The position numbers and the translations under genes were made by a program. The notes under the pieces were generated by a model. That model made no database searches. It was not told the DNA's origin and saw only the letters and a program-made list of their open reading frames with translations. This document shows, one piece after another, positions 7,432 through 11,932 of a stretch of DNA of 11,932 nt (positions are counted from its first letter, which is position 1; each line of letters opens with the position of its first letter). Source of the stretch: Podochytrium sp. JEL0797 (taxonomy: Eukaryota; Chytridiomycota; Chytridiomycetes; Chytridiales; Chytriomycetaceae); the NCBI GenBank assembly GCA_027596195.1, contig JADGJG010000837.1:1-11932 (forward strand), written 5' to 3'.

Positions 7432-9615
7432 TTGCTTCTGCTTTCGACTTTTTCAAAATCGCCCACTCCATCGTGAAAACACTCAACGTCGTGATGGCCG
7501 CCGCGAACCCAAGCACCGAATCCACATTCCAATTCTGCTGCGGGACCCCCAACCCAAGCCCAAGAATCAAGGCCACATTGGCTGCAATAATCACCAGAAT
7601 TTGGTTCGTTGTCAAGTTGGGCATCTTGCGTCGTTGATGGCTCCTTCTGCTCTTTCGCTTCCTCTTCTTCATCTCATCTCCACCATCACCGGAACCATCA
7701 CCGTCTCCCACTGCAGCAGCAACAAACGCCCCCTGCCCTCCCTCCAGCATGGCCAACGTCGCAGCAGGATTCAGCGGCACCTCCTCCTTCTGCGCCACCG
7801 GCTTCCCATCCGGCTCGTCCTGATGCAACCCCCGCAACACAAAGAAACAAAAATACACCAACCCAAAACACACGAAAAAGATGTTTTTCCAATCCCCCTT
7901 CAGCACCACCCCTCCCACAACGCCATCCGTTTCATTGAACCGCGCTTGAATCATTCCACTCATGATGGCTCCAAGCCCCAGCGTGCCAATCACGAGCGGG
8001 ATGTGGACCAATCCCCACCCCACACCCGTGTACCATTTGCGTCGTAGGGCGTGTTTGTAGTGGTTTCCCATTTCGGCGCGGAAATAAATGTGATTCAAGT
8101 TGTTACCGACAATCAATGCAAGGACCATAAGTCCCATTTCGGCTTGGATTTCTTGCGATTTGGTGTCGTAAAGGAAGGTGAGGGCAATGACTCCGAGTGA
8201 TATTGTATACAGCGCGCCGTTGCGTTCAGCAAGGTGTTCGATATCTAATCACGTTCGTTAATAAAAAAAGATATATAAACCTTTTCTTGCGACTCAACTG
8301 ATGGCAACACGGTGCGGATTGTTGATATACTTTACAAACGCCAACCTCGTGGGATGCGCCAAATAGGGCCCCACCACCTCGAAAACAACTGAAAACCACC
8401 ACAAGGCCCACCGCGTGTTCTCACGCTCGGATGTTCCATTCACGGGCACACTGAGGAGCGCCAAATACGGTGCCAGATTCAGAGTGTTGAAAATCATCAT
8501 GGTCACCCAGCTCGTCCAAAACCGGCGGTTGAAGACAAAGATGGACACAAATTGACATGAGGTAATGAACAGCCGCGCGCAGACAAACGAGCCAAGGAAG
8601 ATGGTGGCGGTGTTGTTTTCGGGGATGGGATTGAAGGTGTTTATGACCGTGTTTCCCATCACCATGAGCGACGTCATGACGAGGAAGATGAGAATCTTTT
8701 GAGAAAGGTCTTCGTGCGAGATGGCGTTGTTGTAGAGCGTCAACGAGTTCCAATGCGAAATCAGCGGCACCATCACGAAAATGAACTCGCACAGGGCGTG
8801 CCACGATTGGGCCTCTGTGAGCGGCAACGAGGCTCGAGCAAAGATGCCGCAATAAAGCAGGTCGGAGAAAATCTCGCTCCAACCCGAATGCATTTCCTCG
8901 GAGCTGCGGTGAAGCACGGGTCCATGGAAGAATTGGCGCACTTTGGGTTTTCGAAATAGCTTTTCTTTGCGTTTGATTGAGAATTCGCGCATGAGGCCAA
9001 TTTCCCCGAATGTGGCGTGTGAAACGGAAATAATTTCGCCCGCATTGAGTTCGGACGGGGTGTTCAAGGTGGAGGATTCACCGGAATTCTGGTGGTACAC
9101 AAGTTGAATGAGCACTCGGTTCGTGTGTTTCGGAAGGCGGGATCCAAAAATAACCAACCATCGTGAATGAACCACTGGACCCTTGCGTCTCTGACCTCGT
9201 CAATGAATCTCCATCGTCATCTCGTTCGACTTCTAGAGGGCAGTTTTGCCGCAGGTAGTTCAGTTCGCATCGCCGCTTCTTGACTTCATCCTCGAACCCG
9301 GCCTGGCCATCAATTTCGGCAATGCGCTCTGCCAGTGCGGCCTGGTGCTGGCGTGAACCCAGTGCAACAGCTAGCGATACACAGGGCATGGCTTGAAAGT
9401 ACTCGAGTTGCTCGCCCTGGGAGTGCAAAGGCAGTGTGTTTCAGTTCGTGGCATGACTATGGATGACAACATTCACTTCAGCCTCGGGATAGCCTCACCT
9501 CACGCACGACCTTACACCAGCCCTTGCGCAGGCGGAAGCACGTGTGGATGGCCGCACAGGAGTCAGCGCCAGTGGGAGTCGGCGTGGCAGGTTCAGCAAC
9601 AGCACGTGGCTCCAT
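7427..9615 (-). CDS. LtrA-family (low temperature requirement A) multi-pass membrane protein with N-terminal extension
   Basis: Exons on the minus strand: 9499-9615, 9159-9416, 8299-9088, 7427-8244; 660 aa in this model. The LtrA core starts with SSEEMHSGWSEIFSDLLYCG, matching the family's W-x-E-L-F-F-D-L first helix, and has about ten further hydrophobic segments. WALWWFSVVFEVVGPYLAH and IEHLAERNGALYTISLGV match the W-W-x-x-x-x-E and E-H-x-x-E-R-x-G-x-x-T-I-x-L-G family motifs; the second is rebuilt across intron 3. HIPLVIGTLGLGA is a late family block. The function is unknown in fungi; the name comes from a Listeria cold-growth phenotype. Before the last two helices a lysine/arginine-rich cytosolic-type loop follows a Gly/Asp stretch. 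Exons 1-2 encode about 125 residues with five cysteines (SCAAIHTCFRLRKGWC), a helical charged stretch and an acidic Ser-rich linker that I do not recognise. They keep phase but could be a separate gene, with LtrA starting at the ATG at 8992. Confidence 0.8.
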
Positions 9616-9643
9616 TTCCAATCGAATTTTTCCTTATTTTCAA
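9616..9643. promoter_or_regulatory. 28-bp divergent gap between two start codons
   Basis: The preferred starts of the LtrA-type gene (minus, 9615) and the Pro/Ser/Arg-rich gene (plus, 9644) are separated by only 28 bases, mostly A and T. If both starts are right, each transcript's 5' UTR must begin inside the other gene's coding exon, or the starts are further apart than modelled. Confidence 0.35.
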
Positions 9644-10453
9644 ATGTTTCTTCGACGGCGCGCTGCTTCGGCGGACAGCAGAAATGCAGCAGCGATTCGG
9701 AGCAACTCGGGACGTGCCGAACCCTCTTTGGCGCAGGGACACTCTGCTTCACCACAAGGGCTGATTCAGCCCATTCCAGAGGGACCCGTTGCGAACCCAA
9801 CCCAACCCATCATCTCATACAAGGTCCAGGGTCGCAGGAAGCCCACAGCCACTCCCATTCACCGCGAAGTCCGCAGAGACACACGTCCAGCGAATACGCC
9901 AGCGCTGCCGAACCGTGAACTGGCCCAGTCTTTGCCACGGACTCCGCGCGATCCGCGTCCGTCAAACCGCTCAAGAACACAGTCGCCCGCTTCTCAACGA
10001 CCACGCACACCTACCAGCCTTGCTCCAAGACCCGCACGATCGCCTCACAGAAACATTCAGCAACAACGGCCACTCAGTCCCCTGGCGGTCCAGCCCACCA
10101 ACTTGAGCCAAACAAGAAACCGCAGCGACTCCAACAACTATGTGCCTTCGCGCACCCGCATGCCATCACCCGTAAACCCTCGCCATCAATCTCCATCCCG
10201 ATTCCCCATCCGCAATCACGCGCCCGAATATCTCGCTCCAGAAGAGCATCCCTCGCGACCCGCGTCGCGAAGTCGTTCACGTGTGCGACGCCCTTCCATC
10301 GATACCACACCTTCGGCTCAGCGAATCAACCCAAAACTTGCTTCCACGACGGCGCGTTCCATTTCGAGGGGCAGAGATGGAAACGGAAATCAGCCGATCC
10401 AGTTCAGTGATAACCTCAACGAATTGTTTGCGACGCGAAATGCGATAATATGA
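9644..10453 (+). CDS. Basic Pro/Ser/Arg-rich, probably disordered protein
   Basis: A single open exon of 269 aa with no recognised domain. After MFLRRRAASADSR the sequence is dominated by Pro, Ser, Arg, Gln and Thr, with many Ser-Pro and Thr-Pro pairs (proline-directed kinase sites), an RS-rich stretch SRPASRSRSRVRRPS at about 206-220, and little hydrophobic content. The final 20 or so residues (QFSDNLNELFATRN) are less biased and could be a short helical binding motif. An intact frame over 810 nt with consistent composition argues for coding. The open frame actually continues upstream to 9524 without ATG, so a spliced 5' exon is possible. The basic N-terminus might be a mitochondrial presequence, but the body looks nuclear or cytoskeletal; no function is assigned. 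The antisense frames are broken. Confidence 0.58.
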   Translation: MFLRRRAASADSRNAAAIRSNSGRAEPSLAQGHSASPQGLIQPIPEGPVANPTQPIISYKVQGRRKPTATPIHREVRRDTRPANTPALPNRELAQSLPRTPRDPRPSNRSRTQSPASQRPRTPTSLAPRPARSPHRNIQQQRPLSPLAVQPTNLSQTRNRSDSNNYVPSRTRMPSPVNPRHQSPSRFPIRNHAPEYLAPEEHPSRPASRSRSRVRRPSIDTTPSAQRINPKLASTTARSISRGRDGNGNQPIQFSDNLNELFATRNAII

Positions 10454-10478
10454 TGTATTTTTTAAAACGTCTTCTATC

Positions 10479-10484
10479 ATTAAA
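10479..10484 (+). terminator. ATTAAA polyadenylation signal of the Pro/Ser/Arg-rich gene
   Basis: The plus strand carries ATTAAA, the commonest variant of AATAAA, 25 bases past the stop codon at 10453, followed by further A/T-rich sequence. It fits a short 3' UTR as expected in a compact genome. Confidence 0.5.
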
Positions 10485-10521
10485 ATATAAACTTTCAACT
10501 TGCAATTTTCGGACACATCTT

Positions 10522-10559
10522 CGCAGCACATTCGTGGCGACGCAGCACACTCGTGGCGA
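10522..10559. repeat. 19-bp tandem repeat, two copies plus a partial third
   Basis: The unit cgcagcacattcgtggcga occupies 10522-10540. The second copy at 10541-10559 differs at one base (t to c), and the next bases (cgcaccac) resemble the start of a third. It lies between two convergent genes, so it is non-coding in the current models. Confidence 0.85.
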
Positions 10560-10775
10560 CGCACCACCGACAATTGGCCTTTCACCTTCGTCCAACCGGT
10601 GAATCATTAAACGCGCGTGGCTCATTTGCACTCTTTTTGATAATCAATTTGAGAGGGGTCGCAAACCCAATGCCACCAAGAAAAAACGAACGAAAGATCT
10701 TGGAAAGATCCCGTGAAAATCCGGAGCGCATCAGCTCCACCAACAGAAGATATACCAATAAAATGCTAGAAATGA

Positions 10776-10781
10776 TTTATT
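10776..10781 (-). terminator. AATAAA immediately after the GPCR stop codon
   Basis: On the minus strand AATAAA follows the TAA stop codon directly with no intervening base. Used as a polyadenylation signal it would give a 3' UTR of only 15-30 bases. Confidence 0.4.
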
Positions 10782-11869
10782 TTACAAAGACTCATTGTCT
10801 CCCCGATTACCACCCCGCCGCAAAACCACATCCAACACCTTCCGAGCCGACGCAAAATAAACGTCCTGAAACTCTTGCTGAAAGAGCAAAATCAAGAACG
10901 GAGTCCACAGCGGATCAAACGCGGGAATGATGGTGAATGCAAACTGAATGTTCTCGTCGTACTGCAGATGCAAAAAGAATTCAACGTTCGTGATGGCAAC
11001 ACATGTGAGAATTATGGCAGGGCAGTAACAAATGACGATGCCCATGGACATTAGGATGGAACGCGTCAGGACCGCCCTAGAAACTGATATCAGTACAAGA
11101 AGTTTTGGTGCTTGTAAATGTTGTGAAAGAATACCGCTGGATCTCGTTGATTTTGATTTCTTTCGCAATCAGCGTAAAGGAGCTCGCATAAACAGCAACA
11201 ATGATGATCGCGATGAGAGGAAAGTAAATGAGTCCAACTGCAAATAGTATGGTATGGCCTCGCTTCATCAAGCAGATGCTTTGGTGGAATTCGTGAGAAC
11301 CGCATCCCGGCACGGCGAACGGCAAGAAAAGCCAATTGACTTGATCGAGCTGCAAAGGGGGGTTAGGAATATCCGGTTTAATAATGGCTTCTTACCGTAA
11401 CCGAGAACGAAACAATGAAGCACACAGAGAAGAATATTGCCATCACAACCACTGCCACAACCACGGACTTCCCCAAGTGCTTGTTGAATCGAATCAGCCA
11501 ATGCCTTTCGAGTGCAATCAAGAAATTGGCAGCGAAAATCATAACGAGGACAATGTAAGTCACGGCAGCAAGAAAGTTCCCCGTAACGGATGTGTACAGC
11601 GGCCCTTCAAACCCGCTCGCGAGGTCCCACATCTCATTCAAGAGGATGATCAAAGCGCCACAGAGAATGGACGCGATGCAGAGGACGAGAACGGATAAGA
11701 CCATGATGCGACTGCCAGAAGACCGTTGCAGAAGCTTGCCAAAGTTCAAAAGAACTACGATGGTCAAACTCAGGTTGAAGGCAATCGAGAGAACGGAGAG
11801 TCCTGTTGCAATGTGGCAGCCAATCTCCAGCAGGTCGTAGTAGCTAGAGCTGACGCCTTCCAACATCAT
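10782..11869 (-). CDS. Class A-like (rhodopsin-type) G-protein-coupled receptor
   Basis: Exons on the minus strand: 11396-11869, 11135-11349, 10782-11076; 327 aa. Seven hydrophobic helices: about 16-43, 54-77, 95-120, 134-157, 191-217, 237-260 and 273-295. Class A landmarks are present in order: Asn32 in helix 1, ERH at 121-123 at the end of helix 3 (the D/E-R-Y motif with His for Tyr), Pro202 and Tyr212 in helix 5, CYCP at 246-249 in helix 6 (CWxP with Tyr for Trp), and DPLWT at 284-288 in helix 7 (N/DPxxY with Thr for Tyr). Two cysteines (174, 184) lie in the second outer loop. Missing are the helix 2 aspartate and the helix 4 tryptophan. A basic tail (KVLDVVLRRGGNRG) follows helix 7. The intron 2 acceptor was chosen to keep phase. 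The ATG at 11869 is the first of two adjacent ones; an in-frame 5' extension towards the window end cannot be excluded. Ligand unknown. Confidence 0.78.
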
Positions 11870-11932
11870 GTCTGATAGACTTTTGCGTGGCGAAAGAAGA
11901 AGACGTGATTTTCGAACATGTTTGTGGCGATG

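Larger units (their letters stand above)
10454..10781. other. Convergent intergenic region between the disordered-protein gene and the GPCR gene
   Basis: These 328 bases are the shared 3' flank of a plus-strand and a minus-strand gene. They contain an ATTAAA signal for the plus gene, a 19-bp tandem repeat at 10522-10559 and an AATAAA signal for the minus gene at the far edge. A plus-strand reading frame opening at an ATG near 10671 runs on into the antisense of the GPCR last exon; its first 45 residues are basic (MPPRKNERKILERSRE), but there is no family resemblance, so no gene is called. Confidence 0.45.

Noticed and set aside
7154..8047. Open plus-strand frame of 297 codons
   Set aside because: It lies antisense to the last LtrA exon, and its composition (His, Pro, Arg, Ser) is what the complement of Gly/Val/Leu-rich helices gives. 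No family resemblance; the minus strand carries the clear LtrA motifs.
8421..8882. Minus-strand frame of 153 codons rich in His and Arg
   Set aside because: Shifted-frame shadow within the LtrA exon; the LtrA frame carries the family motifs and helices.
10553..10930. Plus-strand frame of 125 codons
   Set aside because: Its second half is antisense to the GPCR last exon and its first half crosses the tandem repeat. No recognised domain.
1..11932. CRISPR array, bacterial operon, phage or plasmid features
   Set aside because: No regularly spaced repeats and no ribosome-binding-site-led gene strings; genes are spliced and eukaryotic.

Overview
The window is eukaryotic nuclear DNA, most likely from an early-diverging zoosporic (chytrid-type) fungus. 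The support is short GT-AG introns (about 46-82 nt, usually 50-70), densely packed genes on both strands, a fungal-length PEX3, a RAD51D recombinase paralog, an LtrA-type membrane protein and two receptor-like seven-helix proteins. The taxonomic placement is inference; no marker gene is present. All exon structures below were assembled by hand from splice sites, reading phase and family similarity. Every multi-exon model closes in frame.

Layout. 1-~1300 (+): rotted remnant of a non-LTR (LINE-type) reverse transcriptase, cut by the window edge, with frameshifts, stops and a mutated catalytic motif. 1519-3091 (-): PEX3, eight exons, 382 aa. 3329-4680 (-): RAD51D, seven exons, 333 aa. 5022-6106 (+): an uncharacterised seven-helix protein, five exons, 288 aa. 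It converges with 6154-7015 (-), a cysteine-hydrolase of the isochorismatase-domain (ISOC1/ISOC2-like) family, five exons, 207 aa, with only 47 bp between the two stop codons. 7427-9615 (-): LtrA-family multi-pass protein, four exons in the preferred model, 660 aa. Its first two exons form an unrecognised Cys-containing, charged N-terminal region that could instead be a separate gene. 9644-10453 (+): a basic Pro/Ser/Arg-rich, probably disordered protein, starting 28 bp from the LtrA start codon. 10782-11869 (-): a class A-like GPCR, three exons, 327 aa. The last 63 bases are its 5' flank.

The genes do not form a pathway or a bacterial-style operon. PEX3 acts in peroxisome biogenesis, RAD51D in recombination repair, and the hydrolase in small-molecule metabolism. 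Three of the seven genes are multi-pass membrane proteins, two of them receptor-like, which fits a zoosporic organism with rich environmental sensing. The most novel material is the orphan seven-helix protein, the divergent GPCR, the LtrA N-terminal extension and the tightly divergent LtrA/disordered-protein pair. I saw no CRISPR array, rRNA or convincing tRNA.
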